A stretch of 64,000 nucleotides of DNA from Bacteroidales bacterium (GTDB lineage Bacteria; Bacteroidota; Bacteroidia; Bacteroidales; VadinHA17), in contig JAGNKY010000005.1 in assembly GCA_017999895.1 (NCBI GenBank), positions 62,001-126,000 on the forward strand, in the 5' to 3' direction. The notes under the pieces were generated by a model. It saw only the letters and a list, made by a program, of their open reading frames with translations, was not told the origin of the DNA and searched no databases. The position numbers were made by a program, and so were the translations under genes. Shown here piece by piece: positions 26,268-35,160 of the stretch (its first letter is position 1; each line of letters opens with the position of its first letter).

Positions 26268-27641
26268 TCAATAGGCTATTTCCAGTATTTTACTGAAGCT
26301 TTTTTCCGATATAATTATATCCGCAACAAGGTTAAGGTAATTATTTCCTGAGCAAAATGATACTCCTACTCCGCTGTGGCGTACAAGACATATATCATTT
26401 TCACTGTCGCCTACTGAAATAATATTTTTTATATCAATTGAATATTCTTTTGCAAGATGTAAAAGAACATTCGATTTGCAAATATCGTGATGGCAAATAC
26501 TCTCCTTAGTTCTGAAAAAATAAGAAGGCACTTTTACCTCTCCTGTTGCAACACTTTTGGAAAATTCAAGTTCGTTTGCAATACTGAAATCCATATCGAG
26601 CTTATTCTTTATATGATTTGTAACTACATCATAGCTGTCGCTGATTATTCCGCAGATATAACCACGGCTTTTAAGTTGGCTTATTACAGTTGCAGCATCG
26701 CTAACAATATTTATACTATCGGCGACTTTAAGTATTTCATCAATTGATTTTCCTTTCATCAATTTTGCAATAAGTTTTGTTCTTGTATAGGGATTGCCGT
26801 TTTCTATCACAATGTTGATGAGTTCGTCAGTGAAATTGAATTCACTTGCCGCTGTTGTTATAAAACTTCCTTCAAGAATAGTATTGTCCATATCAAAAAT
26901 TATCATTTTTTTCAGACCTTTAAGGCTTTCCCTTATTGCATATTCCATTTGTGTACGAATTACACTTATATTTTCAAGTGTTTCGAGGTTATTCAATTCA
27001 ATTCCTTTTGCTCTCTTTAAAATTGCTCTTGAAACTTCTCTGGCCATTTTTCCAAGCTGCTCCCATGTTTGCATTCGATTTTCTATATATCCGATATTTA
27101 CTTCGACTATTCTTGCACCGAGTGCATACATATCGAGTAGCAGACCTATATCCACGCCGTAATCATTTTCAAAATCAATTTTTTTGAGAAAGCTTTTTTT
27201 TGCGGCAATCATGCCGCTTAAAGGTTGTGAGAAATGAGCTACCTGGGGGAAAAGAAAGCTTAACAGGGGTTTTGCAACCAGTTCGGTTACTCTTCCGGCC
27301 TGACGTGAGAAGCATGATTTGACAAAATCTGCTTCATCTCTGATAATTGGTCCGGCAAGGATGTCAATGGTATTTTCAGGGTAAGTCTGGATATCTGCAT
27401 CGAGATAAACTATTATTTCATTTTGTGCCAGAAGCATACCCTCTCTCATTGACGTACCTTTGCCGAGTTTTGTGCTGGTATAAACTCTGGTTTTACCAGC
27501 CTTTGCTTCACGGATAGTTTCATCAAGCGATTTGTCGTCTATAACAAGAATCTCACTTACGAGTGATGATTTTCCCGCCAGTTCGATAACCTGCCGGATT
27601 GTCTTCTCTTCATTAAGAGCAGGAATTATTACTGAAATCAT
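26268..27641 (-). CDS. GpgS-like glycosyltransferase fused to HAD-IB phosphatase
   Basis: A 457-residue fusion. Residues 1-~215 are a GT-A glycosyltransferase with DAD at 81-83 and the block GRVTELVAKPLLSFLFP...GYGVDIGLL, which resembles glucosyl-3-phosphoglycerate synthases (GT81). Residues ~245-457 are a HAD-IB phosphatase: motif I DMDNT (250-254), a helical cap, and motif III GDSENDICLVR. Together the halves could make glucosyl-phosphoglycerate and remove its phosphate, giving the compatible solute glucosylglycerate in one polypeptide. Substrates are inferred from homology to GpgS. An antiporter gene lies downstream, consistent with an osmotic-stress context, but co-transcription is not shown. 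Confidence 0.8.
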   Translation of the reverse strand: MISVIIPALNEEKTIRQVIELAGKSSLVSEILVIDDKSLDETIREAKAGKTRVYTSTKLGKGTSMREGMLLAQNEIIVYLDADIQTYPENTIDILAGPIIRDEADFVKSCFSRQAGRVTELVAKPLLSFLFPQVAHFSQPLSGMIAAKKSFLKKIDFENDYGVDIGLLLDMYALGARIVEVNIGYIENRMQTWEQLGKMAREVSRAILKRAKGIELNNLETLENISVIRTQMEYAIRESLKGLKKMIIFDMDNTILEGSFITTAASEFNFTDELINIVIENGNPYTRTKLIAKLMKGKSIDEILKVADSINIVSDAATVISQLKSRGYICGIISDSYDVVTNHIKNKLDMDFSIANELEFSKSVATGEVKVPSYFFRTKESICHHDICKSNVLLHLAKEYSIDIKNIISVGDSENDICLVRHSGVGVSFCSGNNYLNLVADIIISEKSFSKILEIAY

Positions 27642-27762
27642 AATTTTATTTATCGTTGAATAATTTAATATTGAAAATTTCTTATAAAGACATTATTCCG
27701 CTGGTGCATCTTTGTTTGGAGTAGGTATAATATTTTAGCATGATGTTATAATTTATATTCAA

Positions 27763-27792
27763 AAGCCCTGGCACTCTCTAATGTCAGGGCTT
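27763..27792 (-). terminator. Hairpin terminator downstream of the sensor kinase
   Basis: AAGCCCTGGCA (27763-27773) pairs with TGTCAGGGCTT (27782-27792) over 11 bp with one G-T pair; on the minus strand it is followed by TTGAATAT, a weak T-tract. It lies 200 bases after the kinase gene. The rest of the spacer 27642-27996 is very AT-rich and shows nothing else. Confidence 0.5.
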
Positions 27793-27996
27793 CCAAACAA
27801 AGTAAAAAGGCCAGAAAAATTATTTAAAAGAAAAATCTTTAAAATAACTCATGTGTTTATTCAAGATGCAATTAATTTATTTATTATTAAAGTAAAATTA
27901 AAAACTAATTAAAATAATATTAAAATTATAGTTTATTCTTAAAAATATTTAGTCAATTATCTATCAGATTAATGCTTTGTTCTAATTTTTATAATA

Positions 27997-29376
27997 TTAT
28001 TTATTTTTTGGAGCTACAGGAAGAATAATTGTAACAGTAGTTCCTTTACCTGGTATAGAAGAAATTTTAAGAGTTCCTTTATGGGCTTTTATAATCTGGT
28101 TAGTAAGGGGCAGACCTATACCATGTCCGGAAGCAAACTTAACATTGCTTCCTCTGAAAAATGGTTCGTAAATTTTATTCAATTCATCCTGGGGTATGCC
28201 TATACCATTATCTTCGAATGTAAGGGCTATTGATTCATTCGAGGAATTAAGAGAGATATCGACTCTTTTGTCGCCGGAATATTTGCATGCATTGTCAATG
28301 ACATTTACAAATGCAGTTTTAAGGAGTGATTCATCGCCTGCAACTGCCATCTGTTCGATTTCCGTAACGGTTTCGTCAAGATTTATATTTATAATATAGT
28401 CGTTATGTAATTTTTTCATTTCATCCTGAACCTGCCATAGGATTTCGTCTATTCTAACTTTTGCATTTAAATCGGCAGGGTTTATCGATGAGGTACGAGC
28501 TATAAGCAGAAGTCTGTTAGCAAGTTCCGACAGGGATTTAATATCTTCGAGTATTGAAGCAAGGGCTTTTTTATATTCTTCGGTCGAGCGGTCCTTCATA
28601 AGGAGTACCTCTATCTGTCCGTTAAGTGAGGTAAGAGGCGTTCGGAGTTCATGCGATGCATTGGCAATAAAGCTTTTCTGGACCATGAATGAAGTTTCAA
28701 TCCGTTCGAGCATTTTATTAAATGTTTTTGCAAGCCGGGCGAGTTCGTCTGTGCCGTTGCCTTCATTAAGTCTAAGGTTAAGGCTGGTTATGGATATTTC
28801 TTCGACCCGTTTCACCACATCCGATATAGGTTTAAGTGCTCTATGGGAATAGAACCAGCCTGCAATGAAAAAAACCAGAAGGCTTATAAGGCATACAGCG
28901 ATAAGTGTTATCCTGAGATTTTTAAGCCGGAGCATTCTTGTTGTGTCTATTGCTGCAGCTAATACGGCAAACCTGTTAGTACTTTCGGCATAAAGAAGCC
29001 CTACTACCTCAAACGGATCCTGACGGTATGTAATTCGTCCCAGAGTCCATAGTCTTTCAAGGACATCTTCGGTGATTTTTATTTCACCCTCTTCATCGGA
29101 AGTATATAAAGTATCCTTATCATAATTGAGAATTATGATTTTTTCATTAGGAAGATTTGCCGGATTATCTTTTTCGATCCGTTTTAGCAAGTCTGCATTA
29201 ATTTCTTCCACCTCGAGTAAAAGTTTAGCAGTATTTCGGGCCTTATTCTCAAGGCGATTGTAGAAATCCTCACGGAGATAATTTTCCGATAAATAATAAA
29301 TTGCTACAGAAGCGGTTATCATTATTATACCGCCAATGAGAAGAAATTGTAATGTCAGACGTGTCCTGATCTGCAT
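27997..29376 (-). CDS. Sensor histidine kinase (HAMP-HisKA-HATPase)
   Basis: A 459-residue inner-membrane kinase. Helices at ~10-30 and ~154-176 enclose a ~120-residue periplasmic sensor; HAMP ~177-230; HisKA with phospho-accepting His242 (ASHELRTPLTS); HATPase with N-box (NVIDNACKYSG), DNGIGIP and GHGIGLPL. Partner of the OmpR-type regulator that ends 3 bases upstream of its start. The sensed signal is unknown; the sensor domain has no recognised fold. Confidence 0.92.
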   Translation of the reverse strand: MQIRTRLTLQFLLIGGIIMITASVAIYYLSENYLREDFYNRLENKARNTAKLLLEVEEINADLLKRIEKDNPANLPNEKIIILNYDKDTLYTSDEEGEIKITEDVLERLWTLGRITYRQDPFEVVGLLYAESTNRFAVLAAAIDTTRMLRLKNLRITLIAVCLISLLVFFIAGWFYSHRALKPISDVVKRVEEISITSLNLRLNEGNGTDELARLAKTFNKMLERIETSFMVQKSFIANASHELRTPLTSLNGQIEVLLMKDRSTEEYKKALASILEDIKSLSELANRLLLIARTSSINPADLNAKVRIDEILWQVQDEMKKLHNDYIININLDETVTEIEQMAVAGDESLLKTAFVNVIDNACKYSGDKRVDISLNSSNESIALTFEDNGIGIPQDELNKIYEPFFRGSNVKFASGHGIGLPLTNQIIKAHKGTLKISSIPGKGTTVTIILPVAPKNK

Positions 29377-29379
29377 GCT

Positions 29380-30060
29380 TTATTTTGTTTCGTCAAAAAC
29401 ATAACCGAGGCCGACTCTTGTGTGGATAAGTTTATTCTCAAATCCCTTATCAATCTTTTTCCGAAGGAAATTAACATATACGTCAACAACATTAGTGTTG
29501 AATGAATAATTCGATGCCCATACTTTTGCCGCAATATCGTTACGCGAAAGAACTCTTCCACGGTTTCGCATAAAGTATTCGAGGAGCATGAACTCTTTGG
29601 CCGTTAGTTCTATATCTTTACCGCCCCTTCTTGCCTTTTTCTTGTCAAGATCAAGTTCGAGGTCAGAAAAGATAAGTTTTCCTGTAGTCTCATAATCGTC
29701 CGACTGTCTTTTCAGCAGAGCTTTAACTCTGGCAAGTAACTCCTTGAATTCGAAAGGCTTAACTAAATAGTCGTCAGCACCTGCTTCAAATCCCGACAAT
29801 TTGTCATCAGTTGTTCCAAGTGCAGTAAGCATAAGTACTGGAATATGAGGGTTTATCGATTTAAACTTACGACATAATTCGAGGCCGTTCATTCCTGGTA
29901 AGATTATATCAATTATAATCAAGTTATATTCGTATTGTTCAGCAAGTTTAAGGGCTATCTCCCCATCATAAGCTATATCGGCTTCATAGCTATTTTCTTC
30001 CAATCCTCTTTTCAGGAAAGATGCAACTTTCTGCTCATCTTCAACTATAAGTATTCTCAT
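29380..30060 (-). CDS. OmpR-family response regulator
   Basis: 226 residues: REC domain (1-~115) with acidic pocket EDE (8-10), phospho-Asp51 (LIIIDIILPG) and Lys in LVKPF; winged-helix Trans_reg_C domain (~128-224) with AKEFMLLEYFMRN and RKKIDKGFENKLIHTRVGLGYVF. First gene of a two-gene unit with the kinase downstream; mutS begins (in transcription order) upstream of it and ends 6 bases before, so read-through from mutS is likely. Confidence 0.94.
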   Translation of the reverse strand: MRILIVEDEQKVASFLKRGLEENSYEADIAYDGEIALKLAEQYEYNLIIIDIILPGMNGLELCRKFKSINPHIPVLMLTALGTTDDKLSGFEAGADDYLVKPFEFKELLARVKALLKRQSDDYETTGKLIFSDLELDLDKKKARRGGKDIELTAKEFMLLEYFMRNRGRVLSRNDIAAKVWASNYSFNTNVVDVYVNFLRKKIDKGFENKLIHTRVGLGYVFDETK

Positions 30061-30066
30061 TTATAA

Positions 30067-32679
30067 TTATTTTCTAAAAAGCTTTTGTATATTGTATAAT
30101 TTATTAAGTGCTTCTACAGGCGTGAGATTGTTAATATCTGTTCCCATTATTTCATCACGTATCTGACTTAGAACCGGGTCGTCGAGCTGAAAGAAGCTAA
30201 GCTGCAATCCTTCCCTTTTGTTTATTATATCGTCTATTGGTTTTCCGAGTCCCTGCTTATTGTGCGTATGTTCGAGCTCACTCAGAATTTCCGAAGCTCT
30301 TTTAATTATGCTGCCGGGTATTCCTGCCATGCGTGCCACATGAATGCCGAAGCTGTGCTCGCTTCCTCCTCTTTTAAGTTTCCTCAGGAAAATAACCTTG
30401 TTATCAAGTTCTTTTACAGATAAATTATAGTTTTTTACCCGTGGAAATGAATTTTCCATTTCATTTAGCTCGTGATAATGGGTTGCAAAGAGTGTTTTTG
30501 CTCTCATCCTGTTTTCGTGCAGATATTCCACAATTGCCCAGGCAATAGATATTCCATCATAAGTACTTGTTCCTCTTCCGATTTCATCGAGGATGACCAG
30601 ACTTCGTTCTGATAGATTGTTAAGGATACTGGCAGTCTCATTCATCTCGACCATGAATGTCGATTCACCGAGGCTTATATTGTCTGATGCTCCTACTCTG
30701 GTAAAAATTTTATCTACTATTCCGATATTTGCTTCACTGGCAGGAACATAGCAACCTGTCTGAGCCATGAGTACTATAAGAGCAGTCTGACGCAGGAGCG
30801 CCGATTTGCCCGACATGTTGGGGCCGGTAAGGATTATTATCTGCTGTTCTTCATCGTCAAGGAAAATATCATTTGGGATATATGACTCACCTGCCGATAA
30901 TTGTTTTTCAATTACAGGATGACGGCCGTTTTTAATATCTATTCGTTTTGAGTCGTCGAGAACCGGACGTGTATAATTATTCTCGCAAGAAACGGTTGCA
31001 AATGACTGAAGGCAGTCGAGTTTTGCAGTTAAAGATGCATTTAATTGAATTACAGGTATATAGTCGTAAATCGAAAGTATAAGGTCGTTGAAAAGTTTTG
31101 TCTCGAGCTCGACTATTTTTTCTTCAGCTCCAAGAATCTTTTGTTCATATTCTTTAAGTTCTTCTGTAATATATCTTTCAGCGTTGACAAGCGTTTGTTT
31201 TCTTACCCATTCCGGAGGAACCTTATCCTTATGTGTATTCCTGACTTCGATATAATATCCGAAGATATTGTTGAATCCGACCTTAAGTGATGGAATTCCT
31301 GTTTTTTTGCTTTCTCTCTCCTGGAGCTCTGCAAGGTAGTCTTTTCCGCTGTAGAGCAATTTTCTTAGCTCGTCGAGTTCGGTGTTCACTCCCTGTGCTA
31401 TGACATTCCCTCTGTTGATCTGAACAGGCGGGTCGTCATTAAGTTCCCTTGCTATACGGTCCGAAACCTGTTTACAGGGATTTATCTGACCTGCAAGCAT
31501 TGCAAGCGGGGGCGAGCCGTATTTTTCGCATTTCTCTTTAAGGTGCGAAAGGGTCTCAAGCGCATATCTTAACTGTCCCATCTCTCGAGGGCTTATCCTG
31601 TTTACGGCGACTTTCGAAACAAGCCTTTCAAGATCCCCTATTCGTTTTAAACATGTTGTGATTTCTGTCTTCAGCTCACTGTCTGAAATAAGGTTGGTTA
31701 CTATATCGAGCCTTTCATTAATTAGTTTGATGTCCTTCAGGGGGAGAGAGATCCATCTCTTCAGCAGGCGTCCTCCCATCGGAGAAATTGTTTTATCGAG
31801 CACATCTACAACTGTTTTTGCACCTTCGAAGAGAGGCTGGAAGAGTTCGAGGTTTCTGATTGTAAACTTATCGAGCCATACATATCTGTCGCCATCAATT
31901 CTTGAAATGCCGGTTATATGACTTAATTGTGTGTGCTGAGTTATATCGAGGTAGTAAAGAATTGCACCTGCAGCAATTATTCCGTACTGAAGAGTCTCGA
32001 TCCCGAAGCCTTTCAGTGATGTTGTTGCAAATTGTTTGATAAGTCTGTCGTAAGCAGCATCGGAAGTAAAAATCCAGTCATCGAGTTTGTAGGTATAGAA
32101 TTTCTGGCTGAAATTCTCTTCGAAAATATCTTTCTTTCTCTTTTCGAATAGCACTTCTTTCGGAAGGAAGTTATTCAAAAGCTGATCGACATATTCGAAA
32201 GTGCCTTCCGAAGCCAGAAATTCGCCTGTCGAAATATCGAGGAAAGCCACGCCGGCCATTTTCTTGTCGACATGCACTGCAGCGAGAAAATTGTTTTCCT
32301 TATGCGAAAGCACGTTATCGTTAAGGCTGACGCCCGGAGTCACAAGTTCGGTGATGCCGCGTTTGACTATTTTCTTGGCAAGTTTTGGGTCTTCGAGCTG
32401 TTCGCATATTGCAACTCTTTGGCCTGCTCTTACCAGCCGGGGCAGGTAAATATCGAGTGCATGATAAGGGAACCCGGCAAGCTCGACAAAAGATGCCGCT
32501 CCGTTAGCGCGCCGGGTTAAGGTAATTCCAAGTATTTCCGAAGCTTTGATTGCATCTTCCCCGAACGTCTCGTAAAAATCGCCTACTCTGAACAGCAGAA
32601 GGGCGTCGGGGTGTTTAGCCTTGACACTGTAATACTGCTTCATGAGCGGCGTTTCGACATATTTCTGAGAATCATCCAC
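30067..32679 (-). CDS. mutS: DNA mismatch repair protein MutS
   Basis: An 870-residue MutS of normal length. The mismatch-reading domain I motif FYETFGEDA ([10 protein letters not shown]) is present near residue 33-41; the ATPase carries Walker [14 protein letters not shown], signature-like STFMVEM, Walker [17 protein letters not shown] and H-loop ATHYHEL. The C-terminal helix-turn-helix dimerisation tail is present. It recognises mispairs and recruits MutL. The start is a GTG at 32677-32679; the next in-frame Met is 13 codons inside, just before the conserved PLMKQY, so GTG is preferred. A -7 box lies 20 bases upstream. Confidence 0.97.
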   Translation of the reverse strand: MDDSQKYVETPLMKQYYSVKAKHPDALLLFRVGDFYETFGEDAIKASEILGITLTRRANGAASFVELAGFPYHALDIYLPRLVRAGQRVAICEQLEDPKLAKKIVKRGITELVTPGVSLNDNVLSHKENNFLAAVHVDKKMAGVAFLDISTGEFLASEGTFEYVDQLLNNFLPKEVLFEKRKKDIFEENFSQKFYTYKLDDWIFTSDAAYDRLIKQFATTSLKGFGIETLQYGIIAAGAILYYLDITQHTQLSHITGISRIDGDRYVWLDKFTIRNLELFQPLFEGAKTVVDVLDKTISPMGGRLLKRWISLPLKDIKLINERLDIVTNLISDSELKTEITTCLKRIGDLERLVSKVAVNRISPREMGQLRYALETLSHLKEKCEKYGSPPLAMLAGQINPCKQVSDRIARELNDDPPVQINRGNVIAQGVNTELDELRKLLYSGKDYLAELQERESKKTGIPSLKVGFNNIFGYYIEVRNTHKDKVPPEWVRKQTLVNAERYITEELKEYEQKILGAEEKIVELETKLFNDLILSIYDYIPVIQLNASLTAKLDCLQSFATVSCENNYTRPVLDDSKRIDIKNGRHPVIEKQLSAGESYIPNDIFLDDEEQQIIILTGPNMSGKSALLRQTALIVLMAQTGCYVPASEANIGIVDKIFTRVGASDNISLGESTFMVEMNETASILNNLSERSLVILDEIGRGTSTYDGISIAWAIVEYLHENRMRAKTLFATHYHELNEMENSFPRVKNYNLSVKELDNKVIFLRKLKRGGSEHSFGIHVARMAGIPGSIIKRASEILSELEHTHNKQGLGKPIDDIINKREGLQLSFFQLDDPVLSQIRDEIMGTDINNLTPVEALNKLYNIQKLFRK

Positions 32680-32698
32680 CGGTTAACTTCATTTATAA

Positions 32699-32706
32699 CA
32701 AAGATA
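32699..32706 (-). promoter_or_regulatory. -7 box of mutS promoter
   Basis: Minus strand TATCTTTG, matching TAnnTTTG, predicts a start near 32691 and a very short leader before the GTG start codon. Confidence 0.45.
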
Positions 32707-32817
32707 CAATCGGCAGACTATTTAACGAATATCTTTTTAAAAGAATGTTGATAATAATATATCATGTCAGGGATAAAAAGCCTTTATAACCCTGAATAAT
32801 AAGAGTAACGGGAAAGA

Positions 32818-33531
32818 TCAGAATTTCAAATAAAACTCCTTTGTTGCCTCGATGTATTCATTCGAAAAACCGGAACCTTCTCCGGAATATATGGTAAAGA
32901 CGCTATCTCTCAATGGTTTTTTATTTTTTTCAAATTGCAGTATCACTCTCTTTGGATTTCCCGAAGGAGTTGTTTTGATTCTTATTATCTTATCGCAATA
33001 CAGCAATCTTTCGGCGGCTTTCGAGATGAAGTCCGAACCTTCGGCGTAGGGCAGTATAACCTGCAGTGATCCATTATCGGTGAGCAGGATTGATGAACCG
33101 GCAAGCAGTTCATCACGAGTTAAGGAATCAGCATGTCGTGCAACTGATTTTGCCTTTTCCGGATTTTTAAGAGAGTTGCGGAAGTAAGGCGGGTTTGAAA
33201 GTATCGAGTCGAATTTCTCTTCCGTACGGGAAAAGTACTTGGCAAAAGTGCATTCAAAGACTTTGATTCTGTCGGCCCATTTGCTTTGAGAGATATTTTC
33301 GCGTGCCTGAATGAAAGAATCATGCTCGGGTTCCAGCGCAACGATATCGCAGGCGGTTCTCTGTGCGGCCATTAAGGCGATGAGTCCTGTCCCGGTGCCG
33401 ACATCAAGAATCCGGCCGTCGGAAGGGAGGTCGGTCAGAGCTCCAAGCAGAACGCCGTCGGTGCCGACTTTAAAAGCAGCATTTTGCTGGTTGATATTGA
33501 ATTGTTTGAATCTGAAAGAGCTATGGGGCAT
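32818..33531 (-). CDS. tRNA1(Val) (adenine37-N6)-methyltransferase, YfiC/TrmN6 type
   Basis: 237 residues. SAM motif I LDVGTGTGLIALM (~42-54), acidic residue ALEPEHDS, and the N6-adenine methyltransferase motif NPPY (113-116). The N-terminal FKQFNINQQNAAFKVGTDGVLLG is the hallmark of the TrmN6 subgroup, which methylates A37 of tRNA-Val. Single gene, divergent from the TIGR02757 gene across a 266-base spacer. No symbol is assigned because the tRNA target is taken from homologues. Confidence 0.88.
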   Translation of the reverse strand: MPHSSFRFKQFNINQQNAAFKVGTDGVLLGALTDLPSDGRILDVGTGTGLIALMAAQRTACDIVALEPEHDSFIQARENISQSKWADRIKVFECTFAKYFSRTEEKFDSILSNPPYFRNSLKNPEKAKSVARHADSLTRDELLAGSSILLTDNGSLQVILPYAEGSDFISKAAERLLYCDKIIRIKTTPSGNPKRVILQFEKNKKPLRDSVFTIYSGEGSGFSNEYIEATKEFYLKF

Positions 33532-33589
33532 TTGATTTAATTATATTTTAAATTATAAAATGAGTTATTAGCTCATTTACTTTCTATTA

Positions 33590-33669
33590 ATAGCACACGG
33601 ATGACACAGATGCAACGGATATTCACAGATTAGTGAAAATCTGTATTATCCGTTTTATCTGTGTGCTAT
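33590..33669. repeat. 80-bp long imperfect hairpin repeat
   Basis: Outer arms ATAGCACA/TGTGCTAT (33590-33597, 33662-33669) enclose matching ACAGAT/ATCTGT, ACGGAT/ATCCGT and ACAGATT/AATCTGT blocks around an ~8-base loop. Such ACAGATTACACGGAT-like words recur as dispersed repeats in Bacteroidota genomes (from general knowledge). It lies between divergent genes and shows no coding potential. Confidence 0.6.
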
Positions 33670-33761
33670 CAGATTTTGTTAATAGCTAAAAATAACCTGA
33701 AATTAAAGCAATTCTCGTTTCTATGAAACTTCAATAATTTTAATAAATCACAGAATTCGAA

Positions 33762-33783
33762 AATCACATTTAATTTTGTGATT
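33762..33783 (+). promoter_or_regulatory. Promoter of the TIGR02757 gene overlapped by an inverted repeat
   Basis: TAATTTTG (33771-33778) fits the -7 box and predicts a start just upstream of the ATG at 33798. The box lies inside the inverted repeat AATCACA-N8-TGTGATT (33762-33783), which would suit a repressor that occludes the promoter. No clear -33 TTG. Confidence 0.4.
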
Positions 33784-33797
33784 CCAAAGTTATTGAG

Positions 33798-34583
33798 ATG
33801 CGATTAAAAAAAGAAGAGTTGAAAGAATTTCTGGATGAGAAGGTTGACCTATACAATCGGCCTGAATTCATTGACCATGATCCCATAAGCATTCCGCATC
33901 TTTTTACAAAAAAGGAAGATATCGAAATATCAGGCTTTCTGACTGCAACAATTGCATGGGGAAACCGCACTGCAATAATTCACAATGCCGGACGAATGAT
34001 GGCATATCTTGATAATTCGCCTTATGAATTCATAATACAGAGCAGCGGGAGAGACCTTGAAAGAATCAAAGGAGTAATACACCGCACATTCGATTCTTCT
34101 GATTTTGTTTATTTCATTAAGGCATTAAGGCATATTTACAATACTTATAACGGGCTGGAAGGCATCTTTATGAAGTACAGGACAGATGATTCACTTCAGC
34201 CTGCAATTCACATGTTAAAAAGGCATTTTTTCGAATTGCCGCATGATGCCAGGACAGAAAAGCACATTTCGGATCCCTGCAGAGGTTCGGCGGCAAAGAA
34301 AATCAATATGTTCCTGCGATGGATGGTAAGAAATGATAACAGAGGAGTGGATTTTGGGTTGTGGAAGTCAATCCCTCCTTCAATTCTTTCATGCCCGCTG
34401 GATGTGCATTCAGGCAATGTTGCCAGGGGACTCGGATTATTGAAAAGAAAGCAGAATGATGCAAAAGCTGTTTCAGAACTCGATTCAGCCTTGCGAAGTC
34501 TGGATAAGAAAGATCCTGTAAAGTACGATTTTGCTTTGTTTGGACTGGGGGCTTCGGGAGAATTTGAAAATTTGAAAATTTGA
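33798..34583 (+). CDS. TIGR02757 (DUF2400) family protein
   Basis: 261 residues, a conserved bacterial family of unknown function that is entirely helical with features recalling DNA-glycosylase-like folds. Recognisable blocks: FIDHDPISIPHLFTKKEDIEISGFLTATIAWGNR near the start and MFLRWMVRNDNRGVDFGLWKSI...CPLDVHSGNVAR (~172-210). Family members normally end shortly after DFALFGLG. Here the last codons (ENLKI) and the stop come from a 16-base repeat, so the original C-terminus has been replaced by the invading cassette, probably with little effect. Confidence 0.85.
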   Translation: MRLKKEELKEFLDEKVDLYNRPEFIDHDPISIPHLFTKKEDIEISGFLTATIAWGNRTAIIHNAGRMMAYLDNSPYEFIIQSSGRDLERIKGVIHRTFDSSDFVYFIKALRHIYNTYNGLEGIFMKYRTDDSLQPAIHMLKRHFFELPHDARTEKHISDPCRGSAAKKINMFLRWMVRNDNRGVDFGLWKSIPPSILSCPLDVHSGNVARGLGLLKRKQNDAKAVSELDSALRSLDKKDPVKYDFALFGLGASGEFENLKI

Positions 34584-34621
34584 GAATTTGAAAATCAAGG
34601 GATATGATAATTTGAAAATTA
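34558..34621 (+). repeat. Left repeat cluster of the four-helix-bundle cassette
   Basis: Three copies of a 16-base unit GA(G/T)AATTTGAAAAT(T/C)A (about 34558-34573, 34582-34597, 34606-34621). They are inverted relative to the array at 34985-35097. Both the TIGR02757 stop and the stop codon of the four-helix-bundle gene fall inside this block. Confidence 0.75.
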
Positions 34622-34969
34622 AGAGAATTTTGAGGAGCTTATTATTTTTGAGAGGATTTTTATCAATTCCCTTACTATAATCAATAACTGTTCATCGAAC
34701 GGATATGAGGGTGTATTTTTACAGATTAATAACCAATATTCTGTTTCATCTGCTTCCTTAGCAGCAAGTTTTATTTTGTGGATAAAATCAGATTTACTTT
34801 CAGCATTTTGTGCTTCACGGATATTTGCACCGATTGAAGTCCCCGACCTTAATAATTGATGCGATATAACATATTTTTTGCTCTCTTCAAGCATTTCACA
34901 GTATAATACTACTTTAAGTGCAAACTGGAACGATTTCTCAATAATAACATTTTCTTTATCATTTCTCAT
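34619..34969 (-). CDS. Four-helix bundle protein (23S rRNA IVS/S23 family)
   Basis: 116 residues of the small four-helix-bundle family that also occurs inside 23S rRNA intervening sequences and as the Avd protein of diversity-generating retroelements. Hallmarks: FQFALKVVLYCEMLEE, QLLRSGTSIGANIREAQNAESKSDFIHKIKLAAKEADETEYWL. Length is normal and the frame is intact. It probably forms a ring-like oligomer that binds nucleic acid; function unproven. It is bracketed by inverted clusters of one 16-base repeat, has its stop inside the left cluster and starts 15 bases from the right one, so it looks like a self-contained inserted unit. Confidence 0.88.
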   Translation of the reverse strand: MRNDKENVIIEKSFQFALKVVLYCEMLEESKKYVISHQLLRSGTSIGANIREAQNAESKSDFIHKIKLAAKEADETEYWLLICKNTPSYPFDEQLLIIVRELIKILSKIISSSKFS

Positions 34970-34984
34970 TTTCAGAAAGTTTAT

Positions 34985-35097
34985 TTTATTTCAAATTGTC
35001 TCATTTTCAAATTATCTCATTTTCAAATTATCTCATTTTCAAATTGTCTCATTTTCAAATTGTCTCATTTTCAAATTGTCTCATTATCAAATTGTCT
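34985..35097 (-). repeat. Tandem array of seven 16-base repeats
   Basis: Seven adjoining copies of TCATTTTCAAATTGTC, with single-base variants (ATC in two, TCATTATC in the last, a worn first copy). There are no spacers between units. It is the reverse complement of the cluster at 34558-34621 and lies just 5' of the four-helix-bundle gene. Confidence 0.9.
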
Positions 35098-35160
35098 GTA
35101 CAAAAGTGAAATGTTGTCCGATATTGTATAAAAAAGCTGGAAGTAATTCCTTGATTAATA

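Noticed and set aside
33762-33783. CRP/FNR binding site
   Set aside because: Arms are in the order TCACA...TGTGA with 8-base spacing, opposite to the TGTGA-N6-TCACA consensus.
34985-35097. Possible small CRISPR array
   Set aside because: The units are 16 bases and directly adjoining, with no spacers and no cas genes near.
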